This document shows, one piece after another, positions 1 through 8,317 of a stretch of DNA of 64,000 nucleotides. Every line of letters begins with the position of its first letter. Position 1 is the stretch's first letter. Source of the stretch: an uncultured Alsobacter sp. (GTDB lineage Bacteria > Pseudomonadota > Alphaproteobacteria > Rhizobiales > Beijerinckiaceae); assembly GCF_945952055.1 (NCBI RefSeq), contig NZ_CAMFHB010000010.1, positions 103,413 through 167,412 of the forward strand. Reading direction: 5' to 3'. The notes under the pieces are model-generated. The model was given only the letters and a program-made list of their open reading frames with translations. It did no database searches and was not told the origin of the DNA. Both the position numbers and the translations under genes were made by a program.

Positions 1-146
1 GGCACTACGCTCAAATCGACGACATGCCCCGGGTGACGCGTCTCGACGCCGCCTCCGGCCTTTTCGTCATCGACGGGACCGGCGAACGCCTCGTCCCATT
101 CGACCGCGTGGACGCGGTCGTGCGGGTGATCGTCGTCCCGCGGTGA
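1..146 (+). CDS. 3' end of an unidentified protein (partial)
   Basis: An open frame runs from the window edge (first full codon at base 3) to a TGA at 144-146 and gives about 47 residues, ending in VVRVIVVPR. The peptide alternates hydrophobic and charged residues and has the look of a beta-rich C-terminus. It is too short to assign to a family. It is transcribed toward the tRNA on the opposite strand. Whether it is a real gene depends on the sequence upstream of the window. Confidence 0.5.
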   Translation, partial: HYAQIDDMPRVTRLDAASGLFVIDGTGERLVPFDRVDAVVRVIVVPR

Positions 147-203
147 GTGGTGCGGCCGATGCCCGGGAACACTCCGCCGGGCTCTCTCAAGTCATGAAAT
201 CGT

Positions 204-278
204 TGGTGAGCGGGGCGGGGATCGAACCCGCGACCAGCTGATTAAAAGTCAGCTGCTCTACCACTGAGCTACCCGCCC
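204..278 (-). tRNA. tRNA-Lys (anticodon TTT)
   Basis: The reverse strand folds into a full cloverleaf of 75 nt including an encoded CCA. The acceptor stem GGGCGGG pairs with CCCGCTC (one G-T). The D-arm contains AGCTCAGTGGTAGAGC. The anticodon stem GCTGA/TCAGC encloses the loop CTTTTAA, so the anticodon is TTT. The T-arm contains the canonical TTCGATC between GCGGG and CCCGC. Reading AAA/AAG lysine codons follows from the anticodon. Confidence 0.97.
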
Positions 279-330
279 GACCTGGAGGCGCGGCAGGGCC
301 GCGGTCGGTGCCGCTGTTGCCGGCGGGCCT

Positions 331-359
331 TGCGTACCCGTGGCAGACCGGACGGTCAA
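331..359 (-). promoter_or_regulatory. candidate sigma-70 promoter of tRNA-Lys
   Basis: On the minus strand TTGACC (359-354) and TACGCA (336-331) are separated by 17 nt and would start transcription about 45-50 nt upstream of the tRNA. The -35 box is good and the -10 box is weak. The assignment rests on motif spacing only. Confidence 0.35.
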
Positions 360-478
360 GAGAGGCGGGCCGCCGCAGGAGGATTGGGGTGGAGAGCGGG
401 TCCGGCGGCCGCCCGGGCCATGGCGGAAGCGAGACCTTTCAGGCCGCCCAGCCAGCACGCCGGTCCAGGCGTGGTGGC

Positions 479-2659
479 TTATTCCGCCGCCATGGCCTGG
501 TCGCGCGCGGGCAGGCTCGCCAGGAGGCCGAGGAGGGCGCGCTCGTGCAGCACCACCATCGTCTCCTTCGGATGGAGCCACTCGAGCAGGTCCTCGATGG
601 TCTCGGCGTCCTCCACCTTGGCCTCGGCGACCACGCGGTCGCGGTCGATCTCGCCGCGGCGGCGGCGGTCGGCGGCGGGCAGCATGGCCTCGTGGCGGGC
701 CCGCAGAAGCGGGTCGCCGTGGATGGCGCGGATGGCGTTGGCGTCGTCGAAGCCATAGGCCGCGAACTCGCGCATCAGCGCGTTGGCGCGCGAGGCGATG
801 GGCGGCGCGCTGGTCTCTTCCGGCGTCAGCAGAAGGCCGGCGCGCTTCAGCGCGAGGCCCAGGGAGAGCTGGCCCGAGGCGGCCGAGATCGGGATCGCCA
901 GCACGAGGCCCACGATCGTCGGAGACATCCAGCCGAAGAGCGAAGGGGCGATCATGAAGGCCGAGATGCCCGCGAAGAGGCCGAAGGCGGTGTGGCCGCG
1001 GTGGCGGCGCACGATGTCCTTGAAGGGGATCGAGCCGTCGTCGCGGCGCTGCGGGTTCCACCCGGTGTCGCGGCCGGCGACGATCTGGAACACCGCGCCC
1101 GACTGGATGAGCATCAGGATCGGAGCCATGAGCGCCGACATGATGACCTCGAAGATCGACGAGACGACGAGCTTGAAGCCGCCGCCGCTGGCCCGGCGCA
1201 CGGCGCCCTCGATCAGCGCCAGGATCAGGCCGAACAGCTTGGGGGCGAGGAGCACGCCCATGGTGATCAGGAAGAGCTGCAGCGCGCGCTCCGCGTCGAA
1301 TCGCGGCCAGGCCGGGAACAGCGAAAAGTCCTTCGAGAAGTACTCCGGCCGCACGTAGCGCGTCTGCAGCACGAGCATGATGCCGACCACCAGCTGGGCG
1401 AGCCAGAAGGGGGAGGCGAGGTAGGAGAAGATGCCGGTCGCGAAGTGCTGGCGGGTGGGCCAGGTGAAGCCGGCCGCGCCGATGACGCGCGAATGCTGGA
1501 GGTTGCCCTGGCACCAGCGCCGGTCGCGCGTGGCGAGGTCGATGAGGGAGGGCGGGCTCTCCTCGTAGCTGCCGTCGAGTTCGGGCAGCATGTAGACCGT
1601 CCAGCCGGCGCGGCGGATCAGCGCCGCCTCGACGAAGTCGTGGCTCAGGATGTGGCCGCCGAAGGGCGGCTTGCCCGAGAGCGTCGGCATGCCGCAATGG
1701 GCGGCGAAGGCCCGCGTGCGGATGATCGCGTTGTGGCCCCAGTAGTTGCCCTCGCGGCCCGACCACACGGCGAGGCCAGTGGCGATCACCGGGCCATACA
1801 TGCGGGCGGCGAACTGCTGCAGCCGGGCGAACAGCGTGTTGCGGTTGATGATGAGGGGCAGCGACTGGATGATGCCGCTGTCGGGGTCGGCCTCCATCGC
1901 GGCGGCGAGGCGCACGATGCACGGCCCGGTCATCAGGCTGTCGGCGTCGAGCACCAGCATGTGCTCGTAACCGCCGCCCCAGCGCGTGACGAAATCCTCG
2001 ATGTTGCCGGCCTTGCGGCCGATGTTGCGCTTGCGATGCCGGTAGTAGATGCGGAAGCGCGGTCCCATGCGCTCGCGCAGCGCGTAGAAGGCGCGCTCCT
2101 CTGCGATCCAGGCGTCGGGCTGCGTCGAATCCGACAGGATGAAGAAGTCGAAGTTGTCGACGAGCCCGGTGGCGTCGATCTCCTCCATCATCGCCTGCAG
2201 CGAGGCGAAGACGCGGGCCGTCGCCTCGTTGTAGACCGGCATGACCACGGCGGTCATGGCCTGCAGCCGCGTCGGCAGCGGCTTTTGCGCGCGCCGGCGC
2301 AGCAGCGTCACGAAGCCGACGATGGCGCTGGTGAAGGCGAGCGCGATCCACGAGAAGTTGATCGTGAACAGGGCCACCAGGGCCCACTGCAGCGGCGTGA
2401 CCTTGGAGATCGACACCACGCGGTACATCTCGTTCGCACCCCAGAAGGTGAGGGCGAAGGCGCAGGCGAACACGAAGAGGCGCGCCAGCCACGGCGTGCG
2501 GCGGGGCCGAACGGGCTTGCGTCGCTGGGACCGCGGGAACTGCGACAGCGATTGAACCGGCATCGCCAGCGGATGCTCGGGCGGCAGGGCGCCATGGTCG
2601 CCCGCCTGGGGCGACCGCGTGCCCCTCCCGGGTTCTACGGCGTCCAACGATACAGCCAT
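479..2659 (-). CDS. opgH: glucans biosynthesis glucosyltransferase OpgH (MdoH)
   Basis: This is the inner-membrane glucosyltransferase that polymerises UDP-glucose into the backbone of osmoregulated periplasmic glucans and passes it across the membrane. The 726-aa protein has membrane segments at about residues 58-78 and 90-120. A GT2 domain follows, with MPVYNE near 140, the metal-binding DAD at 238-240 and RRWCQGN near 380, which corresponds to the family's (Q/R)xxRW acceptor motif. More hydrophobic helices lie at about 400-620. It is downstream of opgG, and the predicted ATG lies inside the opgG 3' end (25-nt overlap), which suggests translational coupling. A later in-frame ATG (MPVQSLS) is an alternative start. 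The length fits alphaproteobacterial OpgH, which is shorter than the enterobacterial form. Confidence 0.93.
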   Translation of the reverse strand: MAVSLDAVEPGRGTRSPQAGDHGALPPEHPLAMPVQSLSQFPRSQRRKPVRPRRTPWLARLFVFACAFALTFWGANEMYRVVSISKVTPLQWALVALFTINFSWIALAFTSAIVGFVTLLRRRAQKPLPTRLQAMTAVVMPVYNEATARVFASLQAMMEEIDATGLVDNFDFFILSDSTQPDAWIAEERAFYALRERMGPRFRIYYRHRKRNIGRKAGNIEDFVTRWGGGYEHMLVLDADSLMTGPCIVRLAAAMEADPDSGIIQSLPLIINRNTLFARLQQFAARMYGPVIATGLAVWSGREGNYWGHNAIIRTRAFAAHCGMPTLSGKPPFGGHILSHDFVEAALIRRAGWTVYMLPELDGSYEESPPSLIDLATRDRRWCQGNLQHSRVIGAAGFTWPTRQHFATGIFSYLASPFWLAQLVVGIMLVLQTRYVRPEYFSKDFSLFPAWPRFDAERALQLFLITMGVLLAPKLFGLILALIEGAVRRASGGGFKLVVSSIFEVIMSALMAPILMLIQSGAVFQIVAGRDTGWNPQRRDDGSIPFKDIVRRHRGHTAFGLFAGISAFMIAPSLFGWMSPTIVGLVLAIPISAASGQLSLGLALKRAGLLLTPEETSAPPIASRANALMREFAAYGFDDANAIRAIHGDPLLRARHEAMLPAADRRRRGEIDRDRVVAEAKVEDAETIEDLLEWLHPKETMVVLHERALLGLLASLPARDQAMAAE

Positions 2660-4275
2660 GTCTCGCTTACCGGCTTTCCGCCTGCCTCGAGAACGAGCCG
2701 AAGCTCGCTCAGGTTGTCGCTACCGGGCTCCAGATCGAATCCGATCCTGACCAGTTTGCGTTCGGGATAAGGCCACATTCTGATGTTGGACAGCGTTCCG
2801 GGGCTGGCGGACAGCGCGGGCTTCAGTTCGGCCATGGTCTGGCTCGACTTCAGCATGTCGCCGGAGAAGTCGACCACGAAGCGGCGCTGGGTGTTGGTGC
2901 GGCCGCGGCCGACCCGGGTCCCCGTCACCATCGCCAGCGCCGGACGGTCCGGCATCTGCCAGCACCAGAACTGGCGATAGGCGAAGCTCGCCTCGCCGCC
3001 GGCCACCAGCGGCTGCTTGGGCCGCCAATAGGCGAGCACGTTGTCGTTGATCTCGGAATCGGACGGGATCTCGAACAGCTGCACCATGCCCGGCGCCCAC
3101 TCGCCGATGGGCTCGATCCACAGGCTCGGGCGGCGCTCGAAGTTCTGGTCGTCGTCGAGGAAGGCGTTGTAGTCGCGCTCGCGCTGCAGCAGCCCGAACC
3201 CGTGCGGGTTGCCGTTGTCGACGAAGGAGGAGATCTGCAGCGTCTCGGGGTTCGAGACGGTGCGCCAGATCCACTCGTCATTGCCGTTGTGGATCTGCAG
3301 GCCCGAGCTCTCGAACACGGCCGGGCGCACGTCGTCGACGTTGCGCCGGTCGTTCGGCCCGAAGAAGAAGGTCGAGGTCATGCCCCCGATGCCGTAGTTC
3401 TCCACCGCGGCGCGGGGGAACAGCATCACCTCGGTGTCGATGATCGACACGTCGCCGGTCCGCAGCGTGAAGCGGTAGGCGCCGCACACGCTCTCCGAAT
3501 CCAGCAGCGCGTGGATGATCAGGCTGTCGCTCTTGGCGCTCGGCTGCTCGATCCAGTAGGCCCTGAACTGCGGGAATTCCTCGCCCTTCGGGTCGCCGGC
3601 CTTCAGCGTCAGGCCGCGCGCCATCACGCCGAGGTTCTGCCCGCGGGCCGAGGAGCGGAAGAAGGTGGCGCCCTGGAAGATCGCGACCTCGCGCTGCCGG
3701 CCGCTCTGGCCGTCGCCGAAGACGCGGAAGCCGGAGAAGCCGAGATCCGGCACGTTGGCCGCCGGCTGCATCTTGCCGTAGTCGAACTTGCTGCGGTCGT
3801 AGGAGACGCGGCGGACGAGCCCGTCCTCGACGGCATAGAGCGACACCGCGCTCATGAAGGCATAGCCGCGGTGCAGCGGCTCGATGGTGAAGCCGCGGCC
3901 CTCGTTGGCCCACAGCACCGCCGACGGGGTCGCGCGGATGCCGATGTACTGCTCGTAGTTCAGGTTGCTGAACGGCTCGGGAAGCTCGGACGGCGGAGCC
4001 ACGTAGGGCTTCTTGGCCAGGAGCCTCGCCAGGTCCTGCAACGTCGTCGGCGTGAAGCGCTGGCCTTCGCCGAGCGCGGACTGGATGGCCGTGGCGGTGA
4101 AGGACTGGCTCTGCGCCTGTGCGCCGCTCAGGACGACGGGGGCGGCGGCGAGCCCCGCCAGGAGCGCGCGGCGATCCAGGCCCGGGCGGACGACGGGCGC
4201 GCCGGAGTGTTCCGCCGGGGAGCCGGCGGATGAAGCCGTCGAAACGGGCAGGGGAGTGTCTTCATCACGCGACAT
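2635..4275 (-). CDS. opgG: periplasmic glucan biosynthesis protein OpgG/OpgD (MdoG)
   Basis: This is a periplasmic protein needed to build or branch the osmoregulated glucan made by OpgH. The chosen start (MSRDEDTPL) gives 546 aa; the longer ORF upstream of it has no family-like sequence. Residues 34-55 read DRRALLAGL followed by a hydrophobic stretch ending in AQA, which resembles a Tat signal. After it comes the OpgG-type beta-sandwich sequence with PEPFSNLNYEQYIGIR and the late WCWQMPD region. It is first in the opgGH pair. Enterobacterial OpgG uses Sec and OpgD uses Tat, so the twin Arg leaves G versus D open; the pairing with opgH favours the OpgG role. Confidence 0.9.
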   Translation of the reverse strand: MSRDEDTPLPVSTASSAGSPAEHSGAPVVRPGLDRRALLAGLAAAPVVLSGAQAQSQSFTATAIQSALGEGQRFTPTTLQDLARLLAKKPYVAPPSELPEPFSNLNYEQYIGIRATPSAVLWANEGRGFTIEPLHRGYAFMSAVSLYAVEDGLVRRVSYDRSKFDYGKMQPAANVPDLGFSGFRVFGDGQSGRQREVAIFQGATFFRSSARGQNLGVMARGLTLKAGDPKGEEFPQFRAYWIEQPSAKSDSLIIHALLDSESVCGAYRFTLRTGDVSIIDTEVMLFPRAAVENYGIGGMTSTFFFGPNDRRNVDDVRPAVFESSGLQIHNGNDEWIWRTVSNPETLQISSFVDNGNPHGFGLLQRERDYNAFLDDDQNFERRPSLWIEPIGEWAPGMVQLFEIPSDSEINDNVLAYWRPKQPLVAGGEASFAYRQFWCWQMPDRPALAMVTGTRVGRGRTNTQRRFVVDFSGDMLKSSQTMAELKPALSASPGTLSNIRMWPYPERKLVRIGFDLEPGSDNLSELRLVLEAGGKPVSETWLYRWTP

Positions 4276-4664
4276 GGACCGGCCTGAGGCCACGACCTCA
4301 CACACTTCAACCTCGTCCCCAATCGACTCAGGGCCGAAATCGTTCACTCCGAAGCACCCGTGAGGGCCCGGCGCGCTCCGGAGCGCCGAACCCGGCCGGA
4401 CGTCCGCCGCCGGAGGGAGAACCAGCGGACAGTCCGGCGAAACTGCTTTCGAGGTAGCACAAAATGGAGGCAATGAAAGTCGAATCCGTCGAAAGAATAT
4501 GGCATTGCAGCAAGAATCGATCCGGAACCGGCGCGCGCCCCGGCAGGAGGCGTGTCGACGGCCCACGGGCGCCTACGCTATGAGGCGAAGCGAGCGATCA
4601 AGAATTTTCGCGTATAGCGATACGCCATGAGCCGAGACCACACGTCACGAGGGGCCCAGAGCCA
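4276..4664. promoter_or_regulatory. divergent intergenic region between opgG and glmU
   Basis: This is 389 nt without a convincing gene. It must contain the divergent promoters of opgGH and glmU. It is less GC-rich than the genes, notably around 4440-4520 and 4595-4625. A perfect 6-bp inverted repeat, GCGTAT-AGCG-ATACGC (4610-4625), lies about 40 nt upstream of the glmU start and could be an operator or a leader hairpin. A 61-aa ORF on the minus strand inside it has no recognisable features. Confidence 0.4.
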
Positions 4665-6041
4665 ATGACCACTGCCGCCGCCGCTTTGGGATCCCGCAAG
4701 GGACGCTGCCTCGCCGTCGTGCTCGCCGCCGGCAACGGGACACGGATGCGTTCGTCCCTTCCCAAGGTGCTGCACCCCGTCGCCGGCCGCTCGCTCCTCG
4801 CCCATGCCATCGCCTCCGTGACGGCCGCCGGCGCCGACGCCATCGCCGTCGTCGTGAGCCCCGGGCGCGAGGCCATCGCCGCCGAGGCGCGCCGCATCCT
4901 GCCGGAGGCGGACATCTTCGTGCAGGCCGAGCAGCGCGGCACGGCCCACGCGGTGCTGGCGGCGCGCGAGGCGATCGCGCGCGGCTACGACGAGATCCTG
5001 GTGGCCTTCGGCGACACGCCGCTCGTGGAGGGCGAGACCTACGGTCGCATGCGGGCCGGACTTGCGGCGGCGTCCGTCGTGGCGCTCGGCTTCGAGGCCG
5101 CCGATCCCACGGGCTATGGCCGCTTCATCATACGCGACGGGCGGCTCGTCGCCATCCGCGAGCACAAGGACGCGACGGACGAGGAGCGGACCATCCGCCT
5201 GTGCAACGGCGGGATCATGGCGCTGCGCGGCGCCGACGCCCTCGCCATCCTCGAAGCCATCGGCTGCAGCAACGCCGCCAACGAGTTCTACCTCACCGAT
5301 GCCGTCGAGATCGCCAACCGGCAGGGGCTCGTCTGCGCCGCGGACGTTGCCCCCGAATCGGAGCTCATGGGCGTCAACGACCGCGTCCAGCTCGCGCTCG
5401 CCGAGCGCCTGTTCCAGGAGAAGGCCCGCACCGCGGCGATGCGGTCGGGGGTGACCATGGTGGCGCCCGAGACCGTCTTCCTCAGCTACGACACGGTGCT
5501 CGGCCCCGACGTCGTGATCGAGCCCAACGTGGTGTTCGGACCCGGGGTGACGGTGGAAGGGCCGGCGGTGATCCACGCGTTCAGCCATCTGGAAGGCGCC
5601 CACGTCGCGGCGGGGGCCTCGGTGGGGCCCTTCGCGCGGCTTCGCCCGGGCGCCCGGCTCGCGGCCAAGGCGAAGGTCGGCAACTTCGTCGAGATCAAGA
5701 ACGCCGACATCGGCCAGGGCGCCAAGGTCAGCCACCTGACCTATGTCGGCGACGCCACGGTGGGCGCCGAGGCCAATCTCGGGGCCGGCACGATCACCTG
5801 CAACTACGACGGTTTTTCCAAGTTCCGCACCGTGATCGGCGACAACGCCTTCGTCGGGTCGAACTCGTCGCTGGTCGCGCCGGTGACGATCGGGGCAGGG
5901 GCTTTCGTGGGGTCTGGATCGGTCGTCACGGACGACGTGCCGCCGGACGCGCTGGCGATCGGGCGTGGCCGCCAGACAGTCAAGGATGGCTGGGCCAAGA
6001 CGTTTCGTGAGAATAACGTTAATAAGAAACACGGTCGCTGA
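4665..6041 (+). CDS. glmU: bifunctional GlmU: GlcNAc-1-P uridylyltransferase / GlcN-1-P acetyltransferase
   Basis: GlmU catalyses the last two steps to UDP-GlcNAc, the precursor of peptidoglycan and lipid A. The 458-aa protein starts its N-terminal nucleotidyltransferase domain with [17 protein letters not shown] (residues about 19-35), the family signature. The C-terminal half (about 240-450) is a left-handed beta-helix of hexapeptide repeats, with NFVEIKN, the acetyltransferase segment SHLTYVGDA and the conserved TITCNYDG. The size is normal for the family. It is followed in the same direction by glmS, which supplies the pathway's glucosamine-6-P. Confidence 0.97.
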   Translation: MTTAAAALGSRKGRCLAVVLAAGNGTRMRSSLPKVLHPVAGRSLLAHAIASVTAAGADAIAVVVSPGREAIAAEARRILPEADIFVQAEQRGTAHAVLAAREAIARGYDEILVAFGDTPLVEGETYGRMRAGLAAASVVALGFEAADPTGYGRFIIRDGRLVAIREHKDATDEERTIRLCNGGIMALRGADALAILEAIGCSNAANEFYLTDAVEIANRQGLVCAADVAPESELMGVNDRVQLALAERLFQEKARTAAMRSGVTMVAPETVFLSYDTVLGPDVVIEPNVVFGPGVTVEGPAVIHAFSHLEGAHVAAGASVGPFARLRPGARLAAKAKVGNFVEIKNADIGQGAKVSHLTYVGDATVGAEANLGAGTITCNYDGFSKFRTVIGDNAFVGSNSSLVAPVTIGAGAFVGSGSVVTDDVPPDALAIGRGRQTVKDGWAKTFRENNVNKKHGR

Positions 6042-6055
6042 CGTCGCAAATCTGA

Positions 6056-6072
6056 CCCCTATTGGTTAGGGG
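6056..6072 (+). terminator. short hairpin after glmU
   Basis: CCCCTA-TTGGT-TAGGGG forms a perfect 6-bp stem 14 nt after the glmU stop. No T-tract follows, so it may be a weak terminator or mRNA end-stabilising hairpin. The remaining 136 nt before glmS are relatively AT-rich and probably hold the glmS promoter. Confidence 0.35.
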
Positions 6073-6208
6073 CAAAGTGCGGCTCTGCCGTTACGATCTG
6101 TAAAGATACGTGATTTGGCGGCGGGGCCCTTCACGTCCTAAGTGACCCGATCAGGTCCTGGGCTCATGATCATGGCCTTGGGCAAGACTTGACCAGGAGG
6201 CCTAATCG

Positions 6209-8035
6209 ATGTGCGGGATCGTTGGAATTCTCGGTGTCACGCCGGTCGCTCCGCTGATCGTCGATGCCCTCAAGCGGCTCGAGTACCGCGGCTACGACTC
6301 CGCGGGGGTCGCGACGCTGGAGCAGGGCCGCCTGCGCCGCCGCCGCGCCGAAGGCAAGCTGCGCAACCTGCAGGCGCGGCTCGTCGATGAGCCGCTGTCC
6401 GGGCACATCGGCATCGGCCACACCCGCTGGGCCACGCATGGCCGGCCGTCCGAGCGCAATGCCCATCCCCATGCCACCGACCGGCTCGCCGTCGTGCACA
6501 ACGGCATCATCGAGAATTTCCGCGAGCTGCGTCAGGCGCTCGAGGCCGACGGCGCCCATTTCGAGACCGAGACCGACACGGAGGTCGTGGCGCAGCTGGT
6601 CTCGCGGGAGCTTGCCCGGGTGAACGATCCCGCCCGCGCCGTCCAGGCGGCGCTGCCGCAGCTGCGCGGCGCCTTCGCGCTCGCCTTCCTGTTCGAGGGC
6701 GAGGACAACCTGCTCATCGGGGCCCGCCAGGGCGCGCCGCTGGCCGTGGGCTACGGCGAGGGCGAGATGTACCTGGGCTCCGACGCGCTCGCGCTCGCGC
6801 CCTTCACCGACACCATCACCTATCTGGAGGACGGCGACTGGGTCATCCTCGACCGGTCCAGCGCCCGCTTCTTCGATGCGAAGGGCAACGCGGTGTCGCG
6901 GCGCAAGCAGAAGAGCGCCACCGACGCCTTCATCATCGACAAGGGCAACCATCGCCACTTCATGGCGAAGGAGATCCACGAGCAGCCCGAGGTGGTCGGG
7001 CGCACGCTCGCCCATTACCTCGACATGGCCAACGGCACCGTGCGCCTGCCCTTCGAGGCGGGCTTCGACTGGGCCTCGCTGAGCCGCGTCACCATCTCGG
7101 CCTGCGGCACGGCCTTCATCGCTGGCATGGTCGCCAAGTACTGGTTCGAGCGCTTCGCGCGTCTGCCGGTCGAGGTCGACATCGCCTCCGAGTTCCGCTA
7201 CCGCGACGCGCCGCTGCCGGAGAAGGGCCTGGCGATCTTCGTGTCGCAGTCGGGCGAGACGGCCGACACGCTGGCCGGCCTGCGCTACGCCAAGGAGCAC
7301 GGCCAGCACGTGCTGTCCGTGGTCAACGTGCCGACCTCCTCGATCGCCCGCGAAAGCCACGTGGTCGCCCCCACGCTGGCCGGGCCCGAGATCGGCGTGG
7401 CGTCGACGAAGGCGTTCACCTGCCAGCTCACCGTGCTGGCCTGCCTGGCCATCGCGGCGGGCCTGGCGCGCGGCACGCTGTCGAAGGAGGAGGGCGCCGC
7501 GCTGGCGACCCAGCTCATCGCGGTGCCCGGGCAGATCGCCGAGGCGCTGAAGCGCGAGGGCGCCATCGAGCAGGTGGCCACGCGCCTCGCCAAGGTCGAG
7601 GACGTCTTGTACCTGGGGCGCGGCACGAGCTACCCGCTGGCCCTCGAGGGCGCGCTGAAGCTCAAGGAAATCAGCTACATCCACGCCGAAGCCTACGCGG
7701 CGGGCGAACTCAAGCACGGCCCCATCGCGCTCATCGACGAGACGATGCCCGTCATCGTCATCGCCCCGCACGATCCGGTCTTCGAGAAGACCGTGTCCAA
7801 CATGCAGGAGGTCGCGGCGCGCGGCGGCCGGATCCTGCTGATCTCCGACGAGGCGGGCATCCGCGAGGCGGCGATCGAGGGCATGGACACCATCGCCATG
7901 GCGGCGATGGCGCATCACTTCGCGCCGATCGTCTACTCGGTCCCGATCCAGCTGCTCGCCTATTACACGGCCGTGCACCTGGGCAAGGACGTGGACCAGC
8001 CGCGCAACCTGGCGAAGTCCGTCACCGTCGAATGA
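6209..8035 (+). CDS. glmS: glutamine--fructose-6-phosphate aminotransferase (isomerizing)
   Basis: GlmS makes glucosamine-6-P from fructose-6-P and glutamine, the committed step to amino sugars. The 608-aa protein begins MCGIVGI, which places the nucleophilic Cys directly after Met, and the glutaminase domain continues with YRGYDSAG and HTRWATHG. Two SIS domains follow (about 285-425 and 455-600), with the sugar-phosphate loop SQSGETADT, STKAF and LKLKEISYIHAEAY. The C-terminus KSVTVE is the family's conserved end. An AGGAGG-like sequence lies about 8 nt upstream of the ATG. I saw no glmS ribozyme signature upstream. Confidence 0.97.
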   Translation: MCGIVGILGVTPVAPLIVDALKRLEYRGYDSAGVATLEQGRLRRRRAEGKLRNLQARLVDEPLSGHIGIGHTRWATHGRPSERNAHPHATDRLAVVHNGIIENFRELRQALEADGAHFETETDTEVVAQLVSRELARVNDPARAVQAALPQLRGAFALAFLFEGEDNLLIGARQGAPLAVGYGEGEMYLGSDALALAPFTDTITYLEDGDWVILDRSSARFFDAKGNAVSRRKQKSATDAFIIDKGNHRHFMAKEIHEQPEVVGRTLAHYLDMANGTVRLPFEAGFDWASLSRVTISACGTAFIAGMVAKYWFERFARLPVEVDIASEFRYRDAPLPEKGLAIFVSQSGETADTLAGLRYAKEHGQHVLSVVNVPTSSIARESHVVAPTLAGPEIGVASTKAFTCQLTVLACLAIAAGLARGTLSKEEGAALATQLIAVPGQIAEALKREGAIEQVATRLAKVEDVLYLGRGTSYPLALEGALKLKEISYIHAEAYAAGELKHGPIALIDETMPVIVIAPHDPVFEKTVSNMQEVAARGGRILLISDEAGIREAAIEGMDTIAMAAMAHHFAPIVYSVPIQLLAYYTAVHLGKDVDQPRNLAKSVTVE

Positions 8036-8046
8036 GCCGGGGAGGA

Positions 8047-8068
8047 GGGGCGCTCCGGTGAGCGCCCC
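8047..8068 (+). terminator. hairpin after glmS
   Basis: GGGGCGCT-CCGGTG-AGCGCCCC gives a perfect 8-bp GC stem 11 nt after the glmS stop. There is no clear T-run. Its position supports a terminator or stabilising role. Confidence 0.5.
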
Positions 8069-8140
8069 TGACCGCAAGGGGCAAGCCTTCCGGGCTTAAA
8101 CCTGTCCTTGCAAACGCTTCGATCTTCCTCATTCTGGGCA

Positions 8141-8273
8141 GGCCGCGCGGCCCGCCTGCTTCGCAGGCTTTCCAGAGCTTGTGAATCGTTTGGCCACTCC
8201 CGCTTGCACGTCCTTTTCCGCGTCTTGCCTCTCCGCGTCCTGGCCGGGCTCGGCTCGGCCCTCCACGCCGTGC
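8141..8273. repeat. decayed copy of the CGGGCTTGGCCCGG palindromic repeat family
   Basis: The stretch carries GAGCTTGTGAAT, CGCTTGCAC and CCGCGTCCTGGCCGGGCTCGG in the same order as the left flank and first core arm seen at 21000-21075. The second core arm is missing or unrecognisable. It fills most of the 282-nt gap between glmS and the sugar kinase. Similarity was judged by eye. Confidence 0.45.
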
Positions 8274-8317
8274 GCCCGTAGCCTCGGCATCCAGCGCCCA
8301 TTGCCGGGAAGGCCGGC

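Noticed and set aside
258-2492. 744-aa ORF on the minus strand (and the 820-aa ORF on +) over opgH
   Set aside because: Arg/His/Pro/Ala-rich shadow translations of the real opgH frame caused by high GC; no family sequence.
4328-4513. 61-aa minus-strand ORF between opgG and glmU
   Set aside because: No ribosome-binding site or recognisable features; composition like non-coding sequence.
6042-6208. glmS ribozyme or riboswitch upstream of glmS
   Set aside because: No ribozyme core could be recognised in the 167-nt gap, and this element is typical of Firmicutes, not this group.
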